Below, one piece after another: positions 8,708 through 18,313 of a stretch of 64,000 bases of DNA. Made by a program: the position numbers and the translations under genes. This DNA is from Elioraea tepidiphila DSM 17972 (lineage in GTDB: Bacteria > Pseudomonadota > Alphaproteobacteria > Acetobacterales > Acetobacteraceae). The stretch lies in assembly GCF_000378465.1 (NCBI RefSeq), contig NZ_KB899912.1:170849-234848 (forward strand). The letters run 5' to 3'. The notes beneath the pieces were generated by a model. The model did no database searches. It was not told the DNA's origin and worked only from the letters and a program-made list of their open reading frames with translations. How positions within the stretch are numbered: the first letter of the stretch is position 1; every line of letters starts with the position of its first letter.

Positions 8708-9901
8708 ATGGGCGTGAGGGACTCGGGCAGGCTGGCGGACGGCGTGGTGCTGTCGGGCATCGCCAAATCGTTCGGGCCGACGCGCGTGCTGGAGGCGATC
8801 GACCTCGCGATCGAAGGCGGCGAGTTCCTCACCCTGGTCGGCCCGTCGGGCTGCGGCAAGTCCACGCTCTTGCGCATCATCGCCGGGCTCGAGACCGCGG
8901 ATGCCGGCTCGGTCGCGATCGGCGGGCGGAGCGTGGATCATTTGCGCCCCGACGAGCGGGACGTTGCGATGGTGTTCCAGTCCTACGCGCTCTACCCGCA
9001 CATGACGGTGGCGGGAAACATGGCGACCCCGCTGGAGATGCGCCGGCTCACCCTCGCCGAGCGGCTGCCGCTGATCCGGCATCTCTCGCCGCGCCGGCCG
9101 CGCGTGATGCGCGGCATCATGGCCGAGGTGCGCGCGGTCGCCGAGACCCTGCAGATCGCCCATCTGCTCGACCGCAAGCCCGCGCAGCTCTCGGGCGGGC
9201 AGCGCCAGCGCGTGGCGCTGGGCCGCGCCATGGTGCGCCGCCCGCGCGTGTTCCTGATGGACGAGCCGCTGTCCAATCTCGACGCGGCGTTGCGCGTGCA
9301 CATGCGGAGCGAACTCGCCGAGCTGCACGCCCGCCTCGGCATCACCTTCATCTACGTCACCCACGACCAGGTGGAGGCGATGACGATGTCGAGCCGGGTC
9401 GCGCTGATGGACCAGGGCCGCATCCTCCAGCTTGGCACCCCCGCCGATCTCTACGACCGGCCGGCGACGGTCGCGGTCGCGCGCTTCATCGGCTCGCCGC
9501 CGATCAACCTGCTCGAAGGCGAGGCCGACGGCACGGGCGGTGTGCGCATCGACGGGGTGCGGCTGCCGATCGCGCCCGGGGTGGCGGCGGGCACGCGCGT
9601 CACCGTCGGCATCCGGCCCGAGGCGCTGCATCCGGCGCCGGCGCGCCACGACGGGCCGGTGCTGCGCGCGCGGCTGAAGCGCGCCGAGAACCTGGGCGCG
9701 GAGTGGATGCTGCACGCCACCCTCGCCGGCGCGGGAGACGCGCCGCTGGTCGTGCGCATCACCGCCGCCGAGCACGATGCCGCCGCCGCGGCGGGACTGC
9801 TCGGCGAAGACCTCGCGCTCGCGGTTGCACCGGCGGGGACGCATCTGTTCGGCGCCGACGGCGCGCGCATCGCCGTGCGCCGCCTCGCCGGGGTGGCGTG
9901 A
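8708..9901 (+). CDS. ABC importer ATP-binding protein, UgpC/MalK type
   Basis: Cytoplasmic ATPase that powers uptake by the two permeases that follow. In the 397-residue product, Walker A is GPSGCGKST (45-53), Q-loop FQSYALYPHMT (90-100), signature LSGGQ (161-165), Walker B VFLMDEP (181-187) and switch His H219. A C-terminal OB-like regulatory domain of about 150 residues marks the sugar/glycerol-phosphate subclass. The stretch between Q-loop and signature seems about 18 residues longer and more basic than in MalK. The ATG of the next gene lies 2 bp after its stop. Confidence 0.92.
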   Translation: MGVRDSGRLADGVVLSGIAKSFGPTRVLEAIDLAIEGGEFLTLVGPSGCGKSTLLRIIAGLETADAGSVAIGGRSVDHLRPDERDVAMVFQSYALYPHMTVAGNMATPLEMRRLTLAERLPLIRHLSPRRPRVMRGIMAEVRAVAETLQIAHLLDRKPAQLSGGQRQRVALGRAMVRRPRVFLMDEPLSNLDAALRVHMRSELAELHARLGITFIYVTHDQVEAMTMSSRVALMDQGRILQLGTPADLYDRPATVAVARFIGSPPINLLEGEADGTGGVRIDGVRLPIAPGVAAGTRVTVGIRPEALHPAPARHDGPVLRARLKRAENLGAEWMLHATLAGAGDAPLVVRITAAEHDAAAAAGLLGEDLALAVAPAGTHLFGADGARIAVRRLAGVA

Positions 9902-9902
9902 G

Positions 9903-10805
9903 ATGAGCCCGCGCGCGCCCGGCTCGCCGCAGGCCCGCACCGAGGCGCGCTGGGGCGCGATCTTCGCCGCCCCGGCCCTGCTGCTGATCGTGGTGATCCT
10001 GCTCGCCCCGCTCGCGGTGCTGGTCGCACTCTCGGCGACCGACTACCGGCTCGGCGCGATCGCGGTGCGCATGATCGGGCTCGACAACTACGCGGCGATG
10101 TTCGCCGATCCCGTGTTCCAGCGCAGCTTGCGCAACACCTTCCTCTACGTCGCCTTCGTGCTGCCGGTGGCCGTGTTCGGCGGCCTCGGTGTGGCGCTGC
10201 TGGTGCACGCGCGCATCCGGACACGCACGATCTACGAGGTGATCTACTTTCTCCCCGTCACCTCCACACTGGTGGCGATGGCCACCGTCTGGCAGTTCAT
10301 GCTGCACCCCACGCTCGGCCCGGTGACGCCGCTGCTCGCCGATCTCGGCTTCGGACGGATCGACCTGCTGAACGACCCCGATTTCGCCCTCGGCACGCTG
10401 GCGCTGATCGGCATCTGGCAGCTGATCGGCTTCAACATGGTGCTGTTCCTGGCCGGACTGTCGGCGATCCCGCGCGAGCTCTACGAGGCGGCCGCGCTCG
10501 ACGGCGCGCGCTACGGCGCCGACCGCTTCCTCCGCGTCACCTGGCCGCTGCTGGGCCCGACGACGATGTTCGTCACCGTCACCTCCACCGTCACCGCGTT
10601 CAAGGTGTTCGACACCGTGGTGGTGCTGACGCGCGGCGGCCCGCTCGGCTCGACCGAGACGCTGCTCTACATCCTCTATCTGGAAGGCTTCCAGTACTTC
10701 CGCATGGGCTACGCGGCCGCGATGACAGTGGTGCTGCTGGTGTTCCTCGCCGGCCTCTCGATCCTCCAGGCGCGCGTGCTCGAGCGCAAGGTGCACTACG
10801 CATGA
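9903..10805 (+). CDS. ABC importer permease, UgpA/MalF type
   Basis: Inner-membrane permease of a CUT1-family importer. The 300-residue protein has about six hydrophobic segments and the coupling-helix motif ELYEAAALDGARYGADRFLRVTWPLLGP (residues about 195-222), which docks onto the ATPase. The N-terminal residues before the first membrane helix are short and basic. It sits directly between the ATPase gene and a second permease, as in ugp and other CUT1 operons. Confidence 0.92.
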   Translation: MSPRAPGSPQARTEARWGAIFAAPALLLIVVILLAPLAVLVALSATDYRLGAIAVRMIGLDNYAAMFADPVFQRSLRNTFLYVAFVLPVAVFGGLGVALLVHARIRTRTIYEVIYFLPVTSTLVAMATVWQFMLHPTLGPVTPLLADLGFGRIDLLNDPDFALGTLALIGIWQLIGFNMVLFLAGLSAIPRELYEAAALDGARYGADRFLRVTWPLLGPTTMFVTVTSTVTAFKVFDTVVVLTRGGPLGSTETLLYILYLEGFQYFRMGYAAAMTVVLLVFLAGLSILQARVLERKVHYA

Positions 10806-10815
10806 GGGCGGGGGC

Positions 10816-11646
10816 ATGAGGCCGGGACGCCTGATCGGCCGGATCGCGTCGCACGCCGTGCTGCTCGCGGGTGCCGTGGTGATGGCCGCGCCCTTCGTGT
10901 GGATGCTGCTCACCTCGATCCGCCCGCCCGAGGAGGTGTTCGGTGCGGTGTTCGATCCGATCCCGTCGCGCTTCGCCGGGGTCGAGAACTACGGCCAGGC
11001 GCTGGGGGCGAGCAACCTGCCGCGCGCGATGCTGAACGGCGTGATCGTCTGCGGCGGCATCCTCGCGGTGCAGTTGCTCACCGCGATCCCGGCGGCCTAC
11101 GCGCTCGCGCGGCTCTCGTTCCGCGGCCGCGGCCTGCTGTTCGGTCTGGTGCTGTTCGGGCTCTGCATCCCGATCCAGGTGCCCGCCCTGCCGCTCTACA
11201 TCGCGCTCGCGAATCTGCGGCTGCTCGACACCTATTTCGCGCTGATGATGCCGTTCTTCCTGACCGTGTTCGGCCTGTTCCTGTTCCGCCAGTTCTTCCG
11301 CACCTACCCGGAGGAGATCCTTCAGGCCGCCCGGCTCGACGGCATGGGCGAGTTCGAGATCGTCTGGCGCATCGCGGCCCCTGCGGCACTGCCGGCGATC
11401 GCCGCGTTCTCGGTGTTCTCGGTCGTCGCACACTGGAACGATCTCTACTGGCCGCTGATCGTCGTCACCTCGTCCGAGCGCGCGACCCCCGCACTGGGCA
11501 TCCTCGCCTTCCGCGATGCCGAGACGGGCGGCAACTATGGCGCGCTGATGGCGGCCGCGGCGCTGATCACCGGGCCGATGATCGTCGGCTTCCTCGTTGC
11601 CCGCCGCGCCTTCGTGCGCGGCATCACCATGACCGGGGTTCGCTGA
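10816..11646 (+). CDS. ABC importer permease, UgpE/MalG type
   Basis: Second membrane subunit of the CUT1 importer. The 276-residue protein has about six hydrophobic helices, the FVWMLLTSIRPPEEV segment after helix 1, and the EAA coupling loop as EEILQAARLDGMGEFEIVWRIAAP (about residues 170-193). The C-terminus ends RRAFVRGITMTGVR, matching the typical ending F[VI]xGLTxGAVKG of UgpE-like permeases. It begins 10 bp after the first permease. Confidence 0.92.
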   Translation: MRPGRLIGRIASHAVLLAGAVVMAAPFVWMLLTSIRPPEEVFGAVFDPIPSRFAGVENYGQALGASNLPRAMLNGVIVCGGILAVQLLTAIPAAYALARLSFRGRGLLFGLVLFGLCIPIQVPALPLYIALANLRLLDTYFALMMPFFLTVFGLFLFRQFFRTYPEEILQAARLDGMGEFEIVWRIAAPAALPAIAAFSVFSVVAHWNDLYWPLIVVTSSERATPALGILAFRDAETGGNYGALMAAAALITGPMIVGFLVARRAFVRGITMTGVR

Positions 11647-11673
11647 CCGGCACACTCGAAAGGAGAGACTCCG

Positions 11674-12969
11674 ATGCTGACACGCAAGCAACTGCTGACC
11701 GGTACCGGCGCTGCCACGCTCGCCGCCACCCTGCCCGCGGAGCGCGCGGCCGCGCAGGCGCCGGTGACGCTCGACGTCGTGCACGCCTACCCCTCCTTCG
11801 CGCGGTTCTTCGCGCCGATCGCCGAGGAGTTCACCAAGGCGAACCCGACCATCCGGATCGCCTTCCGCCAGATCATCCCGAACTACGACGAGCTGCACCA
11901 GGCGCTGCTGCGCGGCGCGCTGACCAACCAGCTCCCGGACGTGACGTTCTCCGGCTTCAACCGCCTGCCCGAACTCGCGCGCACGCTGGCCGCGCGCAAC
12001 CAGATCATCGATCTCGGCCCGCTGATCGCCGCCGAGGGCGCCACCTGGGCCAGCGAGAACTTCAGCCCGCGCATGCTGGCCTTGGGCAAGGTGGACGGCA
12101 CGCAATTCGGCATGCCGTTCAACGCCTCCTCGCCGATCGCCTACTACAACCCCGAACTCGTTGCGCGCGCCGGCGGCGACCCGGACGCGTTCCCGGACTC
12201 CTGGGACGGGGTGATCGCCCTCGGCGCGCGCATCAAGCGGGCCGCACCGAACGCGATGGGCGTGTCCTACTACATCAACAGCTTCGACTCCGACTGGCTG
12301 TTCCAGGCGCTGGTTCAACAGGGCGGCGGGCGGATGCTGTCGGCGGACGGCAAGACCGTCACCTTCGGTGATGCCGCCGGGCTCGCGGCGGTGCGGCTCG
12401 CGCGGCGCTTCGTCACCGAATGCGGCATGGAACTGATCGGCGCGGACCAGAACCGCCAGCAATTCGCCACCGGCGGCATCGGCATCATCTTCGACAGCCC
12501 CGCCCGGCTCTCGGTGATCACCGGGCTGGTCGGTGGGCGCTTCCCGCTGCGCACCTCGCCCTTCCCGATCACCGACAAGCAGAACGGCGGCGTGCCCACG
12601 GGCGGCAACGCGGCAGTGATCATGGCCCGCGACGAGGCCAAGCGCCGCGCGGCCTGGGAGTACGTGAAATTCTCCGCGGGTCCCTTGGCGCAGAAGATCG
12701 CTGTCGAGATGACCGGCTACCTTCCGACCAATCTGCGCGCGGCCGGGCCGGAGTTCCTCGGCAGCTACTACCAGCAGAACCCGAACGCGCGTTCGGCCGC
12801 GTTGCAGGCCGACCGGTCGCTGCCGTGGGAGGATTACGGCGCGAACGGGCCGCGCATCCACCGCGCGCAGCAGGAGATCCTGACCTCGATCATGCGCGGC
12901 GACCTCACCCCCGAGGCCGGGCTCGCGCGCCTCGTGGAGCAGACGACCGCGCTGATGCGTGCGGCGTAA
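11674..12969 (+). CDS. ABC importer solute-binding protein, family 1 (UgpB-like)
   Basis: Periplasmic binding protein that delivers ligand to the preceding permeases. The 431-residue product has a Tat/Sec-like N-terminus (LTRKQLLTGTGAATLAATLP, then AERAAAQA with probable cleavage near residue 28) and the family-1 core, including EFTKANPTIRI and a PFNASSPIAYYNPEL segment as in glycerol-phosphate binding proteins. A strong GAAAGGAGAG site precedes ATG 11674. Glycerol-3-phosphate, its diesters or a sugar are reasonable ligands. It ends 2 bp before the convergent MmgE/PrpD gene. Confidence 0.9.
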   Translation: MLTRKQLLTGTGAATLAATLPAERAAAQAPVTLDVVHAYPSFARFFAPIAEEFTKANPTIRIAFRQIIPNYDELHQALLRGALTNQLPDVTFSGFNRLPELARTLAARNQIIDLGPLIAAEGATWASENFSPRMLALGKVDGTQFGMPFNASSPIAYYNPELVARAGGDPDAFPDSWDGVIALGARIKRAAPNAMGVSYYINSFDSDWLFQALVQQGGGRMLSADGKTVTFGDAAGLAAVRLARRFVTECGMELIGADQNRQQFATGGIGIIFDSPARLSVITGLVGGRFPLRTSPFPITDKQNGGVPTGGNAAVIMARDEAKRRAAWEYVKFSAGPLAQKIAVEMTGYLPTNLRAAGPEFLGSYYQQNPNARSAALQADRSLPWEDYGANGPRIHRAQQEILTSIMRGDLTPEAGLARLVEQTTALMRAA

Positions 12970-12971
12970 CC

Positions 12972-14324
12972 TCAGCCCGACGCGGCGCGCATGAGCGCGC
13001 CGAGGTCGGGCGCGGTGTCGAGCGTCTCGACCGCGGCGACGAGCGCAGCGACATCCGCCCGCGGGCGGCGGGCGGCGGCGAGGCAAGCCGCCACCTTCGC
13101 GATCTGCGCGTCACGCGGGAGCGGATTCGCCGGGCTGCCGAGCGTGTGCTCGACGGTGATGCGCGCGGTCGTCACATGCTCGATTTCGATCGTCTGCGGC
13201 ACGACCGCGTTCGGATCGGGGTTGTCGTCCGCCATCAGCCGCACCTTGCCGGCGAGCGCGAGCGTCGCGGCATCGGTCAGGCGCGCGGGCGTGAAATCGG
13301 CGAGCCCGACCGTGCCGAAGCGCAGCGTCGTCGCCGCGACGAAGGGCAGGCAGAGCCGCGCGTAGTTGGGCGTCAGGTCGTCGCGCAAGGGGCGCCCCAC
13401 CAGACGCATCGCCAGCGGCGGCAGATGGAGCCGCACCTCGCGCACCGATGCGGGATCGATCGTCTCGCCCGCGCGCAACCGTTGCAGCCCGTCGATCACC
13501 GGATGCGTGAGCCGACCCGACGGGAACGGCTTGTGCGACAACGCCTGCGCCTGCCACGTGCGCCCGAGCGCCGCGAGCCCCGGTGCGAGATCGTGCTCGG
13601 GCTCCGTCATCGCCAGGAACCCGGACGCGCCGGTCAGCCACCCCTCGGGGCCGCGCGCGCCCGCCTCGGCGAGGTCGGCGGCGCGCAGCCCGGCGCCAGC
13701 GGCGAAGCCCATCTGCACCGCGAGCGCCATGCCGCCCTCGTGATGCGCCTGCATCGTTCCCGGGATCTGGCCGAGCAGCAGTCCCGCCCCGGCCGCGCCC
13801 TTCGCGAGGTCGAAGCCGCGCAGCCGCGCGACCGCACCATAGGCGCCGAACATGCCGGCGGTGGCGGGGCGGAAGAACCGCATCGGCCCGCGCGAGGCCG
13901 CGCCGATCGTGCAGGCGAGCTCCAGACCGAACACCACCGCCGAGACGAGGCGCGCACCGCTGACGCCACCCTGCCGCTCCGCCTCGGCGAGGGCCGCGGC
14001 GAGGGTCGGCGTCATCGCGTGCACCACCGCCCGCTCGTGGATCGCGTCGAACTCCAGCGCATGAGCCTGGAACGCGTTGACGAACGCTGCCTGTGCGGCC
14101 GGCAGGCGCGTGCCCTCGCCCCAGACCGTCGCCGCGCCGGCCGCGCCCCAGCGCGACGCGGCGGCGATGATTCCAGGCTGATCCTCATGGGCCGTGCCGG
14201 CGATGCCGACCGCGAGCGTGTCGAGGATGAACACGCGCGCCGCATCGCGCGCGGCGGCGGGGATCGCCTCGCCTGGCGTCTCCAGCACGTGGCACAGCAA
14301 CGCGCGTTCGGGCTCCGGCATCAT
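12972..14324 (-). CDS. MmgE/PrpD family protein
   Basis: Member of the 2-methylcitrate dehydratase/iminodisuccinate epimerase fold family. The 450-residue product opens with the typical helical domain (ILDTLAVGIAGTAHED) and contains AFVNAFQAHALEFDAIHERAVVH, the family's conserved segment with active-site-like His residues, then FKPFPSGRLTHPVIDGL-type sequence. It is not in a prp operon, so methylcitrate dehydration is unlikely; in catabolic clusters such proteins act as dehydratases, epimerases or isomerases on organic acids. ATG 14324 or 14321 are both possible. It is divergent from the hydantoinase genes. Confidence 0.85.
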   Translation of the reverse strand: MMPEPERALLCHVLETPGEAIPAAARDAARVFILDTLAVGIAGTAHEDQPGIIAAASRWGAAGAATVWGEGTRLPAAQAAFVNAFQAHALEFDAIHERAVVHAMTPTLAAALAEAERQGGVSGARLVSAVVFGLELACTIGAASRGPMRFFRPATAGMFGAYGAVARLRGFDLAKGAAGAGLLLGQIPGTMQAHHEGGMALAVQMGFAAGAGLRAADLAEAGARGPEGWLTGASGFLAMTEPEHDLAPGLAALGRTWQAQALSHKPFPSGRLTHPVIDGLQRLRAGETIDPASVREVRLHLPPLAMRLVGRPLRDDLTPNYARLCLPFVAATTLRFGTVGLADFTPARLTDAATLALAGKVRLMADDNPDPNAVVPQTIEIEHVTTARITVEHTLGSPANPLPRDAQIAKVAACLAAARRPRADVAALVAAVETLDTAPDLGALMRAASG

Positions 14325-14434
14325 CGCGCGATGCTGGAGACGCGCGCGCGGCCGGTCAATCCGCACCCCGCTTGCGGCACCCGGCATCTGCGCCGACACT
14401 CGCGCGCACCCAGCGCACGAGGCCCGCACACTCC

Positions 14435-16219
14435 ATGTCCGCCAGCCACGACCCGATCGCGTTCGAGCTCTTCCGCAACGCGATCTTCTCGATCGCCGAC
14501 GAGATGGCGCTGACGGTGTTCCGCACCACCTATTCGGGCGTGCTGAAGGACAACATGGACTATTCGACCGCCTTCGCCGACGCGAACGGGCGACTGGTGG
14601 CGCAGGGACTGACGCTGCCCGGACATCTCGGCTCGATCCCGACCGCGCTCGAAAGCGTGATGCGCCATTTCGGCGACTCGATGCACGAGGGCGACATCTA
14701 CTGCCTGAACGACCCGTTCGACGGCGGGATGCACCTGCCCGACATCTTCGTCTTCAAGCCGCTCTACCACCAGGGCAGGCGCCTCGCCTTCGCCGCGACC
14801 GTCTGCCACCACACCGACGTGGGCGGCCGCGTCGCCGGCTCGAATGCCTCCGACTCGACCGAGATCTACGCCGAGGGGCTGCGCATCCCGCCGCTCAAGC
14901 TCTACGACCGCGGCGTGCGCAACGAGACGCTGATGGCGATCATCGAGCGCAACGTACGCCTGCCGGTGCGGCTGTTCGGCGACCTGCGCGCCCAGCTCGC
15001 CGCCTGCCATATCGCCGAGACCCAGTTCGCCGAGCTCGTCGCCCGCTACGGCCCTGACACCGTCGCCTTCTACATGGAGGAGGTGATCGACTATGCCGAG
15101 CGGCTGACGCGCGCGGCGCTCGCCGAGCTGCCGGACGGCGAATGGTCGTTCGAGGACTGGATCGACGACGACGGCGTGGATGTCGGCAAGCCGATCCGCC
15201 TGTTCGTCACGCTGAGGAAGCAGGGCGGCCACATGGTGGTGGACTGGACCGGCACGAATCCGCAGGTGAAGGGGGCGATCAACAATACGCTCTCCTTCAC
15301 CAAGGCCGCCTCCTACACCGCCGTGCGCTCCGTGCTGCCGGCGGGCATCCCGAACAACGAGGGCGTGTTCCGCGCGATCGAGGTGATCTGCGCGCCCGGC
15401 ACGGTCGGCAACGGCGTGCTGCCGGCCGCCTGCGCGGCGCGCGGGCTGACCGGGTTCCGCATGACCGACTGCGTGTTCGGCGCGCTCGCGATGATGCTCC
15501 CCGACCGCGTCTTCGCCGCCGGCGACGGCGGCAACACGGGGATCTCGATCGGCGGGTGGGACGCCGAGCGCAGGCCGTTCATCTACGTCGACTTCACCTG
15601 CGGCGCCTGGGGAGCGCGTCCCTGGGCCGACGGGCTGGACGGCAACAGCCACATGTTCGCCAACATGGCCTCGCACTCGGTCGAGGTGACCGAGGCGGAG
15701 CAGCCGATCCAGCTCCTCGCCTACGAGTTCGTGCCCGACAGGGCGGGTGCCGGGATGTTCCGCGGCGGCGTGCCGTTCCGCCGCGACTACCGCTTCCTGG
15801 AGGCGGAGGGCACGTTGCAGGTGCGCTCGGATCGGCGCGTGCACCGGCCCTTCGGCCTCTACGGCGGCAGCCCCGGCGCGCCGTCCGAGAACGTTCTGAA
15901 CCCGGATGGCGCGGCCGAACCCCTGCCCTCCAAGCTCACGATGACCATCCGCCGCGGCGAGGTGTTCCGCCACGTGCTCGCCGGTGGCGGCGGCTGGGGC
16001 GATCCGCTGGAACGCGACCCTGCGCTGGTGCTGCGCGACGTGCGCAACGAGCTGCTCTCGGTCGCCAAGGCCGCCGCCGATTACGGTGTGGTGGTCGCCG
16101 GCGGCGCCGTCGATGCCGCGGCCACCGCGCGCCTTCGCGCTGAGCTGCGTGCGCGGCGCGGCTGGCAGGCGCCACCCAAGGTGCAACGCACCGATCCGCT
16201 GCCCCGGGCGGCGGAGTGA
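14435..16219 (+). CDS. hyuB: Hydantoinase B/oxoprolinase family protein
   Basis: Subunit B of an ATP-dependent cyclic-amide hydrolase (N-methylhydantoinase, 5-oxoprolinase or acetophenone carboxylase type). The 594-residue product has the family opening FELFRNAIFSIADEMALTVFRT, DYSTAFADANGRLVAQG, and NDPFDGGMHLPDI, a conserved core, and GGGGWGDPLERDP near the end. Of several in-frame starts I chose ATG 14435 because it gives the standard N-terminus. The stop overlaps the GTG of hyuA by 4 bp, as expected for a heteromeric enzyme. Confidence 0.92.
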   Translation: MSASHDPIAFELFRNAIFSIADEMALTVFRTTYSGVLKDNMDYSTAFADANGRLVAQGLTLPGHLGSIPTALESVMRHFGDSMHEGDIYCLNDPFDGGMHLPDIFVFKPLYHQGRRLAFAATVCHHTDVGGRVAGSNASDSTEIYAEGLRIPPLKLYDRGVRNETLMAIIERNVRLPVRLFGDLRAQLAACHIAETQFAELVARYGPDTVAFYMEEVIDYAERLTRAALAELPDGEWSFEDWIDDDGVDVGKPIRLFVTLRKQGGHMVVDWTGTNPQVKGAINNTLSFTKAASYTAVRSVLPAGIPNNEGVFRAIEVICAPGTVGNGVLPAACAARGLTGFRMTDCVFGALAMMLPDRVFAAGDGGNTGISIGGWDAERRPFIYVDFTCGAWGARPWADGLDGNSHMFANMASHSVEVTEAEQPIQLLAYEFVPDRAGAGMFRGGVPFRRDYRFLEAEGTLQVRSDRRVHRPFGLYGGSPGAPSENVLNPDGAAEPLPSKLTMTIRRGEVFRHVLAGGGGWGDPLERDPALVLRDVRNELLSVAKAAADYGVVVAGGAVDAAATARLRAELRARRGWQAPPKVQRTDPLPRAAE

Positions 16220-18309
16220 CGGGCATGGTCACGACCTGGCGCGTCGGTGTCGATATCGGCGGCACCTTCACCGACATCGTGCTGCTCGGCGCCGACGGCA
16301 CCGTGCACACGAAGAAGATCTCCTCCAGCGTCGGCGACTATGCGCGCGCGATCGTCGAGGGCCTGGGCCAGCTCTTCGCCGAGACCGGCATCGCCGGCGG
16401 TACGATCGAGGAGATCAGGCACGGCACCACGGTCGCGTCCAACGCGATCCTGGAGCACAAGGGTGCGCGCACCGGGCTGATCACCACCAAGGGCTTCCGC
16501 GACGTGCTGGAGATCCGCACGCTGCGCATGCCGCGGCTCTACGACATCGCCTGGGAGAAGCCGCCCCCCCTGGTCGAGCGCCGGCTGCGCCGCGTGGTGG
16601 ATGAGCGCGTCGATGCCCGCGGGCGCGTCGAGCGGCCGCTCGATCCGGCCGAGGCCGAGGCCGTGGTGCGCGACCTGATCGACGAGGGCGTCGAGGCGAT
16701 CGCGATCTGCCTGCTGCACGCCTACGCCAATCCCGCGCACGAGACGCTGCTCGCCGGGATCGTGCGCCGCCTGGCACCCGATCTGCCGCTCTCGGTCTCG
16801 TCCGAGGTGCTGCCCGAGATCAAGGAGTACGAGCGCACCTCGACCACGGTGATCAACGCCTATGTGATGCCGATCGTCGCGCGCTACCTGCGCGCGCTGC
16901 GCAGCGGGCTCGACAGCGCGGGCGTGCCGGCGCGGCTGTTGCTGATGCAGTCCAATGGCGGGCTGATGGCCTCCGAGGCGGCGGCCGCCCGGCCGATGCA
17001 CATCATCGAGTCTGGCCCCGCCGGCGGCGTGATCGGCGCGCAGGCGCTCGCGCGCGCGAAGGACCTGCCCGACATCATCACCTTCGACATGGGCGGCACC
17101 ACCGCGAAGGCCGCGACCGTCGAGGGCGGGCATGTCGCGCGCGCCGCCGAATACTCGGTCGGGACCGGCATCATGGTCGGATCGCGACTGCTCACGGGCG
17201 CGGGCTATCTTCTGAAGGTGCCGGCGATCGACCTCGCGGAAGTGGGCGCCGGCGGCGGCTCGCTGGTGCGCGTCGATGCCGCCGGCGGGGTGCAGGTGGG
17301 CCCCGAGAGCGCGGGCGCCGTGCCGGGGCCGGTCTGCTACGACCGGGGCGGCACCGCGCCGACGATCACGGATGCGAACGTGATCCTCGGCTACCTCAAT
17401 CCGCATCACCTCGTCGGCGGTGCGGTGACGCTGAACGCGGCGCGTGCGGCGTCCGTATTCGAGGACAAGGTCGCGCGTCCGCTCGGGCTTGAGCTCGCGC
17501 GCGCCGCGCACGGGGCGCATCTGATCGCGGCCTCGAACATGATCCGCGCGATCCGCGCCGTCTCGACGGAACGTGGGCGCGATCCGCGCGGCTTCGCGCT
17601 GTTCGCCTTCGGCGGCAACGGTCCCCTCTTCGCCTGCGGCATGGCCGAACAACTCGGCATGCGGCGGATCGTCGTGCCGCCCTCGCCCGGGCTGTTCTCG
17701 TCCTTCGGCCTGCTCTACGCCGACACCGAGCATCATTACGCGCGCAGCTTCCGTCGGCTCACCCGCGCGCTCGATCTCGCGGAACTGAACGCGGCGTGGG
17801 ACGCGCTCGCCGCCCAGGCGCGCGCGCAACTCGCGGCGGAGGGATTCACGGCACCCACCGCACGGGTGACGCGTGCGGCCGCGCTGCACTATCACGGCCA
17901 GAGCTTCGACCTCACCGTGCCCGTGCCCGACGGGCCGCTCGACGCGGCCGCGCTGCGCGATCTGGAGGAGGCGTTCGGCGTCGAGCACGAACGCACCTAC
18001 GGCCATCGCGCCGGCGCGGAGGAGCCGGTCGAGCTCGTCTCGATCCAGGTGGTCGGGCACGGGCTGCGCGCGAACGGCCGCCTGCCGGAACACACCACGC
18101 CCGCGCGCAGCGAGGGGGCGATCGCGCCGCGACGCGCCTATTTCGGCACCGCAACCGGCTGGATCGAGACGCCCGTGCTGCGCCGCGCCGATCTCGCCGC
18201 CGAGCGGACAGGGCCGCTGATCGTCGAGGAGTACGACGCCACCTGCCTGGTGCTGCCGGGCTGGCGCGCGCGGCTCGACGACGCGAGCAACGTCCTGATC
18301 GAGCGGTAG
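16216..18309 (+). CDS. hyuA: Hydantoinase A/oxoprolinase family protein
   Basis: ATP-binding subunit partner of HyuB; together they open lactam or hydantoin rings with ATP hydrolysis. The 697-residue protein shows the acetate/sugar-kinase-type phosphate motif VGVDIGGTFTD (residues 10-20), HGTTVASNAILE, IESGPAGGVIGA, and FDMGGTTAKAA, all in family order. GTG 16216 overlaps hyuB; an ATG at 16225 is also possible. Two separate genes for A and B are the bacterial pattern (the eukaryotic 5-oxoprolinase is fused). It ends 4 bp before the convergent TRAP permease gene. Confidence 0.92.
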   Translation: MTGMVTTWRVGVDIGGTFTDIVLLGADGTVHTKKISSSVGDYARAIVEGLGQLFAETGIAGGTIEEIRHGTTVASNAILEHKGARTGLITTKGFRDVLEIRTLRMPRLYDIAWEKPPPLVERRLRRVVDERVDARGRVERPLDPAEAEAVVRDLIDEGVEAIAICLLHAYANPAHETLLAGIVRRLAPDLPLSVSSEVLPEIKEYERTSTTVINAYVMPIVARYLRALRSGLDSAGVPARLLLMQSNGGLMASEAAAARPMHIIESGPAGGVIGAQALARAKDLPDIITFDMGGTTAKAATVEGGHVARAAEYSVGTGIMVGSRLLTGAGYLLKVPAIDLAEVGAGGGSLVRVDAAGGVQVGPESAGAVPGPVCYDRGGTAPTITDANVILGYLNPHHLVGGAVTLNAARAASVFEDKVARPLGLELARAAHGAHLIAASNMIRAIRAVSTERGRDPRGFALFAFGGNGPLFACGMAEQLGMRRIVVPPSPGLFSSFGLLYADTEHHYARSFRRLTRALDLAELNAAWDALAAQARAQLAAEGFTAPTARVTRAAALHYHGQSFDLTVPVPDGPLDAAALRDLEEAFGVEHERTYGHRAGAEEPVELVSIQVVGHGLRANGRLPEHTTPARSEGAIAPRRAYFGTATGWIETPVLRRADLAAERTGPLIVEEYDATCLVLPGWRARLDDASNVLIER

Positions 18310-18313
18310 CTCC

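Noticed and set aside
12420..14513. Plus-strand 697-codon frame across the MmgE/PrpD gene
   Set aside because: It spans the end of the binding-protein gene in another frame and then the antisense of MmgE/PrpD.
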